A stretch of 64,000 bases of DNA, taken from the NCBI RefSeq assembly GCF_947504215.1, contig NZ_CANNGO010000005.1, positions 124,001-188,000 on the forward strand. The letters are read 5' to 3'. The translations under genes were made by a program, and so were the position numbers. The notes beneath the pieces are model-generated. The model saw nothing but the letters and a program-made list of their open reading frames with translations. It was not told the origin of the DNA and did not search any database. Within the stretch, counting starts at the first letter, position 1. Each line of letters starts with the position of its first letter. Shown here one piece after another: positions 1 through 9,236 of the stretch. The DNA comes from an uncultured Ruegeria sp. (GTDB taxonomy: Bacteria; Pseudomonadota; Alphaproteobacteria; Rhodobacterales; Rhodobacteraceae).

Positions 1-2
1 AT

Positions 3-173
3 GTGCTGTATTTCTCCTACGTGACCTTTACCACAGTCGGATACGGCGATCTGTCCCCGGCAGGGCTGTGCCGGGGTCTGGCTGCGGCCGAGGCCGTCAC
101 AGGGTATATCCTGTTGGGCCTGTTTGTCGCAGCAGCAGTCACCATATACTCACATAACCACAGCCGTAGTTGA
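3..173 (+). CDS. C-terminal fragment of a potassium channel pore protein
   Basis: The frame is open from the left edge and ends in TGA, giving 56 codons of what must be a longer gene. It contains TTVGYGDLSP, the selectivity filter of two-helix potassium channels (Ion_trans_2 type), then a hydrophobic helix (GYILLGLFVAAAVTIY) that would be the inner pore helix, and a short polar tail. The filter and second helix are seen directly; potassium conduction is established for the motif. The N-terminal part lies outside the window, so the subfamily cannot be judged. Confidence 0.75.
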   Translation: MLYFSYVTFTTVGYGDLSPAGLCRGLAAAEAVTGYILLGLFVAAAVTIYSHNHSRS

Positions 174-178
174 TCAAC

Positions 179-508
179 TTATTTGTTCTCGTCGATCCAG
201 CGGGACATCCGGTGTTTATCGCGGAAACACTCGGATGGGATCGGGCGGCGTTTGCTGCGTGAAATCCGCTCGGCAAAGGCGACCTGCTTTCCGGTCGGGT
301 AGTTGTCAAAAGGGGATGCAGCCCGGGGTTTATGTGTCGAGATCCAATCAGAAAGCATCCGCCGGTCGCGCTGCGCCTCAACAGGAATTTCAAGCGCCGA
401 TTGTTCGGCAATCGCGCGGGCGTAGCGCATCTGGCGGTCTGTTACCGGCAGCAGGTGGTAATCATTAGTCGGGCCGCTAGGCGCTAAAGTTCGAGCAGAC
501 TGTGCCAT
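179..508 (-). CDS. Small protein with two TxxQxxxA repeats, behind an SOS box
   Basis: This is a 109-residue basic protein of unknown function. I chose the ATG at 508 because AGAGGA lies just upstream; a longer in-frame start at 547 would run through the LexA box. It holds two copies of one unit, at about residues 22-60 and 69-108. The shared pattern is a T then Q, then Y/F-A, two residues and I, later IP, E, D and S-x-W-I ending in K. Similar short units (PTxKQxxFAxxIA) occur as tails of topoisomerase III and plasmid proteins; that link is from memory and tentative. The LexA-type box 23 bases upstream suggests DNA-damage control. No signal peptide or membrane segment is seen. Confidence 0.6.
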   Translation of the reverse strand: MAQSARTLAPSGPTNDYHLLPVTDRQMRYARAIAEQSALEIPVEAQRDRRMLSDWISTHKPRAASPFDNYPTGKQVAFAERISRSKRRPIPSECFRDKHRMSRWIDENK

Positions 509-530
509 CGGTGTATCCTCTGACTGTGTA

Positions 531-545
531 GAACATATATAGAAC
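531..545 (-). promoter_or_regulatory. LexA (SOS) box, GAAC-N7-GAAC
   Basis: GAACATATATAGAAC matches the alphaproteobacterial LexA direct repeat (GTTC-N7-GTTC read on the other strand). It lies 22 bases before the ATG at 508 of the leftward small gene, and its AT-rich spacer could also form the -10 region. The match is exact in both half sites; LexA binding is inferred. Confidence 0.65.
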
Positions 546-607
546 ATTTGGTTAATTTTTCAAGCCTGCCCACACTGCCGAGCCCGCACTTCAGGCTGTT
601 TGGTGAG

Positions 608-631
608 GTTATTGACTGACCAATCAATAAC
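608..631. promoter_or_regulatory. BetI-type operator upstream of betB
   Basis: A 24-base inverted repeat with arms GTTATTGA and TCAATAAC around an 8-base centre (CTGACCAA). It resembles the BetI operator, with TTGATTGG and TCAAT elements. A possible -35 (TTGACT, 613-618) lies inside it. It sits about 70 bases before betB, so choline or betaine-aldehyde control of betB through a distant betI is the likely reading. Confidence 0.55.
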
Positions 632-702
632 CGGTAGGGGCGAATTAAGCTGCCCTTTGTGACCGAACCAGGGGCCGCGCTTGCAAAAAAGAGGACTCGG
701 TT

Positions 703-2157
703 ATGAAGTTTCAGCCCAAGGCCAGCCATTTCATCGACGGCGCCTATGTCGAAGATACCAGCGGCGCACCCATCGACGTGATCTATCCCGCAACCGGAGA
801 AGTGATCGCACGGCTGCATTCGGCGACGCCTGCGATCGTTGATCAGGCTCTAAACAGCGCAAAAACTGCTCAGAAGGCCTGGGCTGCCATGTCTGGAACC
901 GAGCGCGGCCGCATCCTGCGCCGTGCGTCAGACATCATGCGTGATCGCAATCGCGAGCTGTCGATCCTGGAAACCCATGACACCGGAAAACCCTTGCAGG
1001 AAACGCTGGTGGCAGACGCGACCAGCGGCGCGGACGCGTTGGAATACTTCGGAGGATTGGCCGCATCCCTGACCGGGGAACACATTCCTCTGGGCGGTGG
1101 CGATTTCGTCTATACCATCCGCGAGGCGTTGGGCGTGTGTGTTGGTATCGGTGCGTGGAACTACCCGACCCAGATCGCTTGCTGGAAAGGGGCCCCGGCG
1201 CTGGCCTGTGGCAATACGATGATCTTCAAGCCATCTGAAACCACGCCGTTGTCGGCGCTGCAGGTTGCCGAGATTCTTATCGAAGCCGGGGCGCCCAAGG
1301 GGGTCTACAATGTGATCCAAGGCTACGGTGACGTGGGCGCATCGTTGGTCACCGATCCGCGCGTTGCCAAAGTGTCGCTGACCGGATCGGTTCCGACGGG
1401 TCGTAAGGTCTATGCCGCGGCAGCAGATGGCATGAAGCACGTGACGATGGAATTGGGCGGCAAGTCCCCGATGATCGTGTTCGACGATGCTGACATTGAA
1501 AACGCGGTATCCGGTTCGATTTTGGGCAACTTCTATTCCTCGGGGCAGGTCTGTTCGAATGGCACCCGTGTTTTCGTTCAGAAAGGCATCAAAGAGGCGT
1601 TCTTGAACCGACTGTCTGAACGTCTGGCTACGACAAAAATCGGCGATCCACTGGATGAGCAAGTCAACTTTGGCCCGATGGTCAGCGAAAACCAAATGAA
1701 CATCGCGTTGAGCTATGTCGAAAAAGGCAAATCCGAAGGCGCACGGCTGGTCTATGGCGGGGCACAGATTGAAGGCGACGGCTACTACATGCAGCCAACG
1801 GTCTTTGCCGATGTCACCGACGATATGGCCATCGCGCGCGAGGAAATCTTTGGCCCGGTCATGTCAGTTCTGGATTTCGACACCGAAGAAGAGGTTTTAG
1901 CGCGCGCCAATGACACCGAGTTCGGCTTGGCAGCGGGCGTGTTCACCAACGATCTGACCCGTGCCCATCGCATCGTCGCAGGGTTTGAAGCCGGTACGTG
2001 CTATATCAACACCTACAACCTTGCCCCGGTCGAAGCGCCCTTTGGTGGATCGAAAATGTCCGGTGTCGGGCGCGAGAATTCCAAGCTGGCGATCAACCAT
2101 TTCAGCGAGATGAAGACGGTTTACGTTTCGATGAACGACGTCGACGCACCATACTGA
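703..2157 (+). CDS. betB: Betaine aldehyde dehydrogenase
   Basis: A 484-residue NAD(P)-dependent aldehyde dehydrogenase that would oxidise betaine aldehyde to glycine betaine in the cytoplasm, the second step from choline. Seen directly: the Rossmann region, the general-base Glu of MELGGKSP (about residue 250) and the nucleophilic Cys of GQVCSNGTR (residue 284). Length and the [15 protein letters not shown] and [11 protein letters not shown] stretches match BetB. GAGGA lies about 10 bases before the ATG. Neither betA nor betI adjoins it, unlike the usual betIBA set. A BetI-like operator is upstream, and an FAD-GcvT enzyme able to act further down the betaine pathway follows. A broader aminoaldehyde dehydrogenase is the main alternative. 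Confidence 0.9.
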   Translation: MKFQPKASHFIDGAYVEDTSGAPIDVIYPATGEVIARLHSATPAIVDQALNSAKTAQKAWAAMSGTERGRILRRASDIMRDRNRELSILETHDTGKPLQETLVADATSGADALEYFGGLAASLTGEHIPLGGGDFVYTIREALGVCVGIGAWNYPTQIACWKGAPALACGNTMIFKPSETTPLSALQVAEILIEAGAPKGVYNVIQGYGDVGASLVTDPRVAKVSLTGSVPTGRKVYAAAADGMKHVTMELGGKSPMIVFDDADIENAVSGSILGNFYSSGQVCSNGTRVFVQKGIKEAFLNRLSERLATTKIGDPLDEQVNFGPMVSENQMNIALSYVEKGKSEGARLVYGGAQIEGDGYYMQPTVFADVTDDMAIAREEIFGPVMSVLDFDTEEEVLARANDTEFGLAAGVFTNDLTRAHRIVAGFEAGTCYINTYNLAPVEAPFGGSKMSGVGRENSKLAINHFSEMKTVYVSMNDVDAPY

Positions 2158-2195
2158 TTCAACTCTGGTTGAGAATTATTCGAGCCATGAGATAT

Positions 2196-2224
2196 CTGTT
2201 CCCGACATTTCGCGTCGGGAACAG
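2196..2224 (+). terminator. Intercistronic hairpin after betB
   Basis: A perfect 11-bp stem (CTGTTCCCGAC and GTCGGGAACAG) with a 7-base loop lies 39 bases after the betB stop. No T-run follows, so it may be a weak terminator or an mRNA-stabilising or processing hairpin that separates betB from the next gene. Confidence 0.45.
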
Positions 2225-2306
2225 AGCATAAGCCCATCCCGACCTGTGGCTGACTTTCCTGCAACGGAGCCGATCTGGCGGCGCCCGAAACGCAGGAGAC
2301 TATCCC

Positions 2307-4751
2307 ATGAAAACCCACGCGCAGGCCGTCGTTATCGGAGGGGGCCTTGTCGGTTGTTCGATTCTTTACCATTTGGCCAAGCTCGGTTGGACCGACGTGG
2401 TCCTGCTGGAACGGGATGAGTTGACCAGCGGTTCAACCTGGCACGCGGCGGCGAATATTCACGGGCTGCACGACAACAACAATATCACCCGCATCCAGCA
2501 TTATACGATGAATCTGTATAAAGAGCTGGAGAAGGAAACCGGGCAAGGCTGTGGTGTGTTCCAATCCGGGTCGCTCTACCTCGCGCAGACCGAAGACCGG
2601 GAACACCAATTGCGACTGCAAGAGGCCAAAGCCAAGTTCTACGGTCTGAATTTTCACGAAATCAGCCGCGAACAGGCGATGGAACTGCACCCGTTGGCGC
2701 AATTTGACGATGTTCGGTGCATCATGTTCGAACCCGATGGCGGCAATGTCGATCCCTCGGGCGTGACCCATGCCTATGCTGCTGGCGCGCGGGCAATGGG
2801 CGCTACGATCGAGCGGTTTTGCCCCGTAACAGGCACTGAACAGCAACCAGATGGGTCCTGGGTCGTGCGCACCAAAAAGGGTGATATCCATACACAATGG
2901 GTGGTCAATGCCGGTGGTCTTTGGGGGCGCGAAGTCGCAGCGCTTGCGGGTGTAGAGCTGCCCTTGCAACCGACTGAGCATCAGTATTTTGTAACCGAGG
3001 CGATTGATGAGGTTGCCGAGCTGGGCCGCCGCCTACCGTCCATCGCCGACCGGGATGGCGAGTATTACTTCCGTCAGGAAGGCAATGGCCTGCTGATCGG
3101 CGCCTATGAGAAAGACATGCGGTTCTGGGCGGAAGACGGCACGCCATTGGATTTTGCCCACGAGCTGTTCCCCGATGATCTGGACCGGATCATGGAGAAT
3201 GTGATTCGCGCGACGGAACGTGTTCCCGTCGCCGCCACCGCAGGGGTCAAACGAGTAATCAACGGGCCAATGATTTGGTCTCCGGATGCCAATGCGATCT
3301 GGGGGCCGGTGCCCGAGTTGCAGAATTATTTCTGCTGTACCGGGATTATCCCTGGCTTCTCTCAGTCCGGCGGGCTGGGGCTGTTGTCCGCGCAATGGAT
3401 GATCGACGGGGAGCCACAATACGACATGTTCGCCTGGGACTTGGCCCGTTTCGGCGATTGGGCGGACAAGACATTCACTAAAGCGCGGGTTGAGGACCAG
3501 TATTCGCATCGTTTCGCGATCCATTTCCCAAACGAAGAGCGCAGCGCCGGTCGTCCTGCCCGCACCCGTCCTGCGAATAAGATGCAACAAGAGATGGGCT
3601 GCTTCTTTGGCCTCAATTGTGGCTGGGAGCACCCGCTGTGGTTCGCGGATCAGCCGGGAGCCATCGAAACTAACGGCTTCACCCGTCAAAACTGGTGGGA
3701 GCCGGTCGGTCGCGAAGCGAGGATGCTACGTGAGACTGTCGGTGTGATCGATATCTCGAACTTCGCCAATTACGTGATCAAAGGTCCAGGGGCCTACGAT
3801 TGGCTGGACCGCCTGGTGGCCAACCGGGTCCCGACTGACGTAGGGCGGTCGTGTCTGACTCCACTGATCTCGGTTCGGGGCGGCGTCGCTGGCGATTTCA
3901 CAATCACAAAAGTCTCAGATGATGAGTACATGATGATCGGCTCTGGCATGGCCGAGCGCTACCACCAGCGTTTCTTCAACATGGTCGATCTGCCTGAGGG
4001 CACCACGCTCGAGGTTGCAACAGATCGTATCGCGGGTTTCAACGTGGCGGGACCAAAGTCGCGCGACATGCTGCAGCGCCTGACAAATGCGGATCTGTCA
4101 AACGAGGCCTTCCGGTTCATGCGCTCGCAGACCGTTGACGTGGCAGGGGTTACATGTCTGGCCATTCGCGTCAGCTTTACTGGCGATCTAGGGTGGGAGC
4201 TGCATTGCGCGGAAGAGGATCAAATCAGGCTCTATTCAGCGCTTTTGGAAATGGCAAAAGAAATGGATGGCGGCCCGGTGGGCGGCCGTGCGTTGGGCTC
4301 TCTGCGCATCGAAAAAGGTTATGGTTCGTGGGGTCGGGAGTATTCTCAGGAATACTGGCCACAAGAGGTCGGGCTGGCAGGGTTGATCAAGCTGGACAAG
4401 GAGTTTTTGCACAAAGACGCCTACCTGGCCGTCAAGGACAACGCCCCGCGTGAGGTGCTCTCGATTTTTGAGGTTGATGCGGTCGACGCCGACGCAGCGG
4501 GAGGTGAGCCGATCTTTACCCCCGATGGGAGACCAGTAGGTCGTGTGACGTCCGGCGCTTACGGCTATTCGGTCGGCAAATCACTGGCGCTCGGGTATGC
4601 CGATCCGAGTGTGGCGCGGCCCGGCGAAACGGTTGAGATCTTTATCCTCGGCAAACCTCATACTGCCCAGTTGTTGGCGAAACCGCCATTCGATCCCGAC
4701 GGCCTGCGCCTGCGTGGTGATAGACCGCTCGTGATGGAAGCGGTCAAATGA
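2307..4751 (+). CDS. Dimethylglycine/sarcosine dehydrogenase-like FAD and GcvT fusion
   Basis: An 814-residue flavoenzyme of the DMGDH/SARDH type, built to demethylate an N-methylated amino acid and pass the C1 unit to tetrahydrofolate. It starts with a DAO-type FAD domain (GGGLVG at residues 11-16) followed by SGSTWHAA, whose His46 matches the covalent FAD-binding His. An FAO_M linker follows, then a GcvT-like folate domain and its C-terminal barrel from about residue 430. The length is typical. Known relatives act on dimethylglycine, sarcosine or other methylamines; the exact substrate cannot be read here. Position after betB favours a betaine breakdown product. The stop overlaps the next start by four bases, so the two are translated together. 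Confidence 0.8.
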   Translation: MKTHAQAVVIGGGLVGCSILYHLAKLGWTDVVLLERDELTSGSTWHAAANIHGLHDNNNITRIQHYTMNLYKELEKETGQGCGVFQSGSLYLAQTEDREHQLRLQEAKAKFYGLNFHEISREQAMELHPLAQFDDVRCIMFEPDGGNVDPSGVTHAYAAGARAMGATIERFCPVTGTEQQPDGSWVVRTKKGDIHTQWVVNAGGLWGREVAALAGVELPLQPTEHQYFVTEAIDEVAELGRRLPSIADRDGEYYFRQEGNGLLIGAYEKDMRFWAEDGTPLDFAHELFPDDLDRIMENVIRATERVPVAATAGVKRVINGPMIWSPDANAIWGPVPELQNYFCCTGIIPGFSQSGGLGLLSAQWMIDGEPQYDMFAWDLARFGDWADKTFTKARVEDQYSHRFAIHFPNEERSAGRPARTRPANKMQQEMGCFFGLNCGWEHPLWFADQPGAIETNGFTRQNWWEPVGREARMLRETVGVIDISNFANYVIKGPGAYDWLDRLVANRVPTDVGRSCLTPLISVRGGVAGDFTITKVSDDEYMMIGSGMAERYHQRFFNMVDLPEGTTLEVATDRIAGFNVAGPKSRDMLQRLTNADLSNEAFRFMRSQTVDVAGVTCLAIRVSFTGDLGWELHCAEEDQIRLYSALLEMAKEMDGGPVGGRALGSLRIEKGYGSWGREYSQEYWPQEVGLAGLIKLDKEFLHKDAYLAVKDNAPREVLSIFEVDAVDADAAGGEPIFTPDGRPVGRVTSGAYGYSVGKSLALGYADPSVARPGETVEIFILGKPHTAQLLAKPPFDPDGLRLRGDRPLVMEAVK

Positions 4752-6100
4752 CAGACACCTTCGCCTGCGTTGCCAAATTTGCCCTGGGCCGTTCGGCACA
4801 GGACATGCCCATCAGCGCGCGCGAGGCTGCCGCGTTGTTGATGCTGGACACGATGGGCATTCTGATCGCATCGGGCCCAATGGAGGCTGGAGTGATCGCG
4901 CGCGATACGGCGGCGTTGCTCTATGCCAGTTCAGACCCGTCCTACAGCGCGCGCATGATGTTTGACGGGCGACAGGTCAGTATGGCCGGGGCCACCTATG
5001 CCGCTGCAACCCATACCGACAATCTGGACGGTCATGACGGCTATAACCCGGTCAAAGGCCATATAGGCGTCGTCGTTTTGCCTGCCCTCGCGGCCCTTGC
5101 GGAACACTGTCCAGATCTGACGGGACCCGAGGCTTTGGCCGCGGTGATTACCGGTTACGAGGTCGCGGGACGTGCCGGTTTGTCGCTGCACGCAAGTGTC
5201 AGCGACTATCACACCTCTGGGGCCTGGAATGCGCTGGGCGTAGCGGCAATGGCTGCGCGCTTGCGCAGGCATACACCCGAACAATTGCGACAAGCGATGG
5301 GGATCGCTGAATTCCACGGCCCCCGCAGCCAGATGATGCGCGAGATTGCAAACCCTACGATGTTACATGACGGATCAGGCTGGGGCGCGATGGTAGGAAT
5401 GTCAGCAGCAATCCTGGCCGAGCGTGGCTTTACCGGCGCCCCTGCGATCACAATCGAAGCAGCCGTGGCCGCGCCGCATTGGGCGGATCTGGGCGCGTTC
5501 TGGGTGGTCGAAAATCAATACATAAAACCTTACCCGATCTGCCGATGGGCCCATGCCGCAATCGACGGGGTAAGAGCGATACTGTCCGAGCATGATCTGA
5601 CCCATGAGCAAATCAAAAGGTTGGACATCCGTAGTTTCCACGAAGCGGTTTGCCTGTTTTCCGGCCTGCCTGAAACGACGTCACAGGCGCAGTATTCGCT
5701 GGCATTTGCAGTGGCTAGCTACGCGGTGCATGGTCAGATTGGAGTGGAACAGATCACAGGCACCAGTTTGTCCGATCCGGGTGTCGCCGCTTTGATGGCG
5801 CGTATTCATGTGGCCGAAAGCGATCATCACAACGCAGGTTTCCCGCAAGGTCGCAGCGCCGATGTCCGTATCACCACCACAGACGGGCGCGTCCTGATGT
5901 CAGGCCACATTGACGCCCGCGGAGGCACCGAAGCACCGCTGACCAAGACTGAAGTGATCGAAAAGTTCATGCAATTCGCCTCTCCCGTCGTTGGGCGTGC
6001 GCGTGCCGAGGCCATTCGCCAGGCTGTTTTGGGCTGGACCAACTCAGAGACTTCCTACGCGGATGTGGCGGACCTTATCTATGACCCGCCGACGACCTGA
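4748..6100 (+). CDS. MmgE/PrpD family protein
   Basis: A 450-residue cytoplasmic protein of the MmgE/PrpD fold, the family of 2-methylcitrate dehydratase, cis-aconitate decarboxylase and iminodisuccinate epimerase. Family features include the N-terminal helical stretch ending LDTMGILIASG, the ATHTDNLDGHDGY segment near residue 90, and the central H-x-SGAWNA region. It starts at an ATG that overlaps the preceding stop (ATGA), so it shares an operon with the FAD-GcvT gene. PrpD-type dehydration would not follow from betaine breakdown and no prpB or prpC is near, so the substrate is unknown. The family call is firm. Confidence 0.8.
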   Translation: MTDTFACVAKFALGRSAQDMPISAREAAALLMLDTMGILIASGPMEAGVIARDTAALLYASSDPSYSARMMFDGRQVSMAGATYAAATHTDNLDGHDGYNPVKGHIGVVVLPALAALAEHCPDLTGPEALAAVITGYEVAGRAGLSLHASVSDYHTSGAWNALGVAAMAARLRRHTPEQLRQAMGIAEFHGPRSQMMREIANPTMLHDGSGWGAMVGMSAAILAERGFTGAPAITIEAAVAAPHWADLGAFWVVENQYIKPYPICRWAHAAIDGVRAILSEHDLTHEQIKRLDIRSFHEAVCLFSGLPETTSQAQYSLAFAVASYAVHGQIGVEQITGTSLSDPGVAALMARIHVAESDHHNAGFPQGRSADVRITTTDGRVLMSGHIDARGGTEAPLTKTEVIEKFMQFASPVVGRARAEAIRQAVLGWTNSETSYADVADLIYDPPTT

Positions 6101-6178
6101 GACCAACTGTCGAGCGCGGCCATAGCCCCTCAGGCGAACAAACTGGTTGGGCCTAAGATGGCTGCCACAACCGACGCG

Positions 6179-8323
6179 CTATTCGTTCTTTACCGAGTCG
6201 AGAAGCTCAGCGATCTGCTGACGCGCCTTTGCGCTGTCATCCAGTAAATTGGCCGCATCCGCCAGTGGTCTGGCTGGCAATCTGATTGGCGGTTCGGACA
6301 ATGCTGTTGCCGCTGCATTTATGTTCGCGAATTTCCCTGCCGGCTCTGAACCGACCGCGGGCGGTAGTCCGGCCAGCCACAAATAGCGGTTCGCCATCAT
6401 TATTTCTCCGAGTTCCCGCGACATCTCGCCAGCTGCCGCATAGTCTTCAACGGCGCTCATGGCCTGAACCCGCAGCGCAACTGCATTTCTCGATGCATCA
6501 CTTTCCAACTCTAGCATCGCCTGATGTGGGCGACCATCCATCAGGGCAGCGCGGGCCCGTAACCGCGCCCGTTCAGATCGTCTGATGCTGTCTTGTTGTC
6601 TGTTGGCCAAAGCAAAACTCTGTGCCGCAAACCCAAGCGAAGCGAGGCGATTCGATAGGATTATAGCGGTATCTGTCGACAACAGATCGGTGAACTCTGA
6701 TGGCATAGCTAATGCTTGGCGCAGAAAAGTCACATCGTCCGATCGCTCTGCGAGCAATTGAAGGTGCCGATTCAAGGTGACTGGCACCTCTTCTCCATCT
6801 GGCAAAGTCTTGATCAGATCCAGTGCGCTGTCGAATTCATGGCTCAAGCCAAGAGCGACTGCATGAGTTCGCGCCATCATAGGTCCAATCTCGGATCGTC
6901 GGAATTCCATCGCATAAGACGCGGCAAGCCCAAGCTCTTGCGATGTTACCGCTCCCCGATCAACCCAGCGTTTGTCAACCAACCGGGCCAGTGCCAATGG
7001 TGCTTCCGTCAAAGCGCCCGGGCTGGAGGCGACCTCGCTGAGCAAGGTTTCAGCGCGCTCGTCGTCACCTGCTGCCTCGGCGACCTTGGCCTTTACTCGT
7101 GTCACGCTGGAGTGTTCGGTCAGTTCGATGCGATTAACCGAGCGCAACACGCGCCGCGCGGCCTCTAGCTCCTGAGCATCGAGCAAGATGGACGACACCC
7201 TTGGCCCGAGCGTGCGACGAAGATGTTCAGGCAGCCTGGCAAAGGCTTGTTCAATCGCCTCAACATCGGCTTCGGATGCCAGCTCACTTTCCGATAGAAC
7301 CGCCCATAGCGCCGCGTCGCTGTCACATCGCTGTAGTTTTCTGAATGGGTTTGGTCCGGACATCTGTCGATCGTCCATGATATATGCGATGGCGGAAACC
7401 CTCGTCAGTTCGGGGGTTTGCGTCTCCATCAACCCCAATACTCTGATCGCCTCTGCCCCAAATCCATAAAACGCGTAGAGCTTGGCGAGACTGACAGCGC
7501 GCTCGTCGTCCAGATGATCAAACTCCTGATACAGCCCAACCCTTAGGTCCGCCAACTGGCTGTGGAATGGGCGCGCTTCAGACCAGTGATCAAAGCCCAA
7601 TTCGGTGGTCGAGAAACAGGTCGGCCTATCCCCGATCTGCAGCAATTCTGCACCAAGCAACCCGTTCAGATCGTCAAGTACACTCGACAGATGAATATTC
7701 GAACTCAGACTGGGCGGCACTGCCGTTCTCGAAACACTGGACGAATTACGAGGCCCGACAGGTGCCAGGTTCAGGTCAAGCAGGCTCCTATCCGCGCCTT
7801 GCAGCAGACGCGCAGACAACTGGTCCCTAAACTCCTGCTCGTTCATGTTCAGAGGCGGCAGCTTCAAATCCACTTTCAGACCCAGTCTTTTGGGGTGAGA
7901 TTCACGGTCTGGTTCGCGCGTCAAAACTGGCGGAGGGATGTAAGTGGTCAGCGGTGGCAATGAAATGCCAGGTGCGATGTCGACCACGATCATCGAGTTT
8001 CTAAACAAAAAGGCCGACGCGACGCAATCGCATCCGAACTCCATGTTCAATGCGGCCCCGGGCTGGGATTGCGACAGGGACGACAGACGATTGGTTGTCA
8101 GGCGTCCAAAGACCGATCTGGTTTGAAAGGTGACGTCATCCACCTCCACGGTCAGCGTTGCGCCATTTTTCTGCTGCGCCAAAACCCAACCGGTGTCTGG
8201 GGGCACGTTGAACACAAGGCGTGTGTACCCGTCATGCTCGCCAGATCGTACCGTCACTTCCTTCGACGCTGCGCCCGATGCGACCGCAATCAGGATGGAA
8301 ACCACTGCACAAAATCGTGTCAT
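6179..8323 (-). CDS. Large exported protein of the flagellar motor operon
   Basis: A 714-residue protein with a Sec-type signal (MTRFCAVVSILIAVASGAASK). Residues about 20-120 look like a beta-rich AMIN-like domain (TRLVFNVPPDTGWVL, LTVEVDDVTF, MIVVDIAPG). From about residue 250 to the end the protein is a long Leu/Ala-rich helical array, likely TPR-like. Its start overlaps the motA stop (ATGA), so the two are co-translated at the end of the fliL to motA operon. AMIN domains are known for periplasmic targeting to peptidoglycan or envelope machines. The inference is a periplasmic factor of the flagellar motor or basal body. I recognise no named family and assign no precise function. Confidence 0.7.
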   Translation of the reverse strand: MTRFCAVVSILIAVASGAASKEVTVRSGEHDGYTRLVFNVPPDTGWVLAQQKNGATLTVEVDDVTFQTRSVFGRLTTNRLSSLSQSQPGAALNMEFGCDCVASAFLFRNSMIVVDIAPGISLPPLTTYIPPPVLTREPDRESHPKRLGLKVDLKLPPLNMNEQEFRDQLSARLLQGADRSLLDLNLAPVGPRNSSSVSRTAVPPSLSSNIHLSSVLDDLNGLLGAELLQIGDRPTCFSTTELGFDHWSEARPFHSQLADLRVGLYQEFDHLDDERAVSLAKLYAFYGFGAEAIRVLGLMETQTPELTRVSAIAYIMDDRQMSGPNPFRKLQRCDSDAALWAVLSESELASEADVEAIEQAFARLPEHLRRTLGPRVSSILLDAQELEAARRVLRSVNRIELTEHSSVTRVKAKVAEAAGDDERAETLLSEVASSPGALTEAPLALARLVDKRWVDRGAVTSQELGLAASYAMEFRRSEIGPMMARTHAVALGLSHEFDSALDLIKTLPDGEEVPVTLNRHLQLLAERSDDVTFLRQALAMPSEFTDLLSTDTAIILSNRLASLGFAAQSFALANRQQDSIRRSERARLRARAALMDGRPHQAMLELESDASRNAVALRVQAMSAVEDYAAAGEMSRELGEIMMANRYLWLAGLPPAVGSEPAGKFANINAAATALSEPPIRLPARPLADAANLLDDSAKARQQIAELLDSVKNE

Positions 8324-9189
8324 GCCGCCGCCTGCTTAAGTTCCTTCAGCGCGTCCTCAAGCTCGGTAAAGCCGGGGCGGTTGTGGGTCGGTGTGTTTTG
8401 ACGCCCGACTTCAATGCACATCGCCGCGTTGTGATTGTGCAGGTTGGCAACCAGAACCTCTTTGATCAGCTGGTAAAAGTGGTTGTCCTCCTCCACCACG
8501 GATTTCAACTTACCTGAAAATGGGCCGACCAACCCATACGCCAAAAAAACCCCCAGGAATGTACCGACCAAAGCGCCACCGATCAGTTTTCCCAAAACTT
8601 CGGGCGGCTGATCGATCGACCCCATTGTCTTGATCACACCCAGAACCGCGGCAACAATCCCCAGCGCAGGCAGGCCGTCTGCCACGGTCTGCAGCGCGTG
8701 GCTGGAGTGCATCGCATGGTGAAAATTAGCCTCCATCCGTTTCTCCAGAACCTCTTCGACCTGATGCGGATCGTCATAGTTCATCGAAGCCGATCGCATG
8801 GTGTCGCAAATAAGATCAACAGCTTCCTTATCAGCCTGTATCTTGGGGTACGCGGAAAAGATGCTGGAACTTTCGGGCTCTTCAATATGTTGTTCAACCT
8901 CTACCGGATTTGCACGCGCGATGCGGATTAACGAAAACAAAAGGCACAACAGGTCGCGATAATCCTCCGGTTTCCATTTTGGCCCTTTGAAGACTTTTCC
9001 CATGTCTTTGAGTGTGTGTTTTACGCCGCTCATATCGTTACTGATCAGGAACGCACCGATTGCGGCGCCGCCGATCATCATCATCTCAAACGGTAGGGAC
9101 TTCATAATGATGGTCATCTTGCCGCCTGCGGCGAGATAACCGCCGAACACCATCACGAAAATGACGACAATTCCAACAATTCCAATCAT
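8320..9189 (-). CDS. motA: Flagellar stator protein MotA
   Basis: A 289-residue inner-membrane protein of the MotA/TolQ/ExbB group. It has an N-terminal membrane helix (GIVGIVVIFVMVFGGYLAAGG), a second helix, a large cytoplasmic loop of about 100 residues (the FliG contact region), and two C-terminal helices around ADGLPALGIVAAVLGVIKTMG and IGGALVGTFLGVFLAYGLVGP. Paired with MotB it would form the proton-driven stator. No motB lies in this window. It sits fourth in the leftward fliL operon, 47 bases after the MotE-like gene, and overlaps the next gene by four bases. Confidence 0.93.
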   Translation of the reverse strand: MIGIVGIVVIFVMVFGGYLAAGGKMTIIMKSLPFEMMMIGGAAIGAFLISNDMSGVKHTLKDMGKVFKGPKWKPEDYRDLLCLLFSLIRIARANPVEVEQHIEEPESSSIFSAYPKIQADKEAVDLICDTMRSASMNYDDPHQVEEVLEKRMEANFHHAMHSSHALQTVADGLPALGIVAAVLGVIKTMGSIDQPPEVLGKLIGGALVGTFLGVFLAYGLVGPFSGKLKSVVEEDNHFYQLIKEVLVANLHNHNAAMCIEVGRQNTPTHNRPGFTELEDALKELKQAAA

Positions 9190-9236
9190 TTGTGATCTCC
9201 AGCAATATCCAGTGCAGGGTTAGGGGACACGGGCAA

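Noticed and set aside
928..1695. A 255-codon open frame on the minus strand opposite betB.
   Set aside because: It is antisense to a clear aldehyde dehydrogenase and shows only Arg/His-rich shadow composition.
703..4751. betB and the FAD-GcvT gene as a DMSP demethylation (dmd) locus.
   Set aside because: The second gene has an FAD domain with the DMGDH-type His, unlike the single-domain DmdA, and no dmdBCD genes are near.
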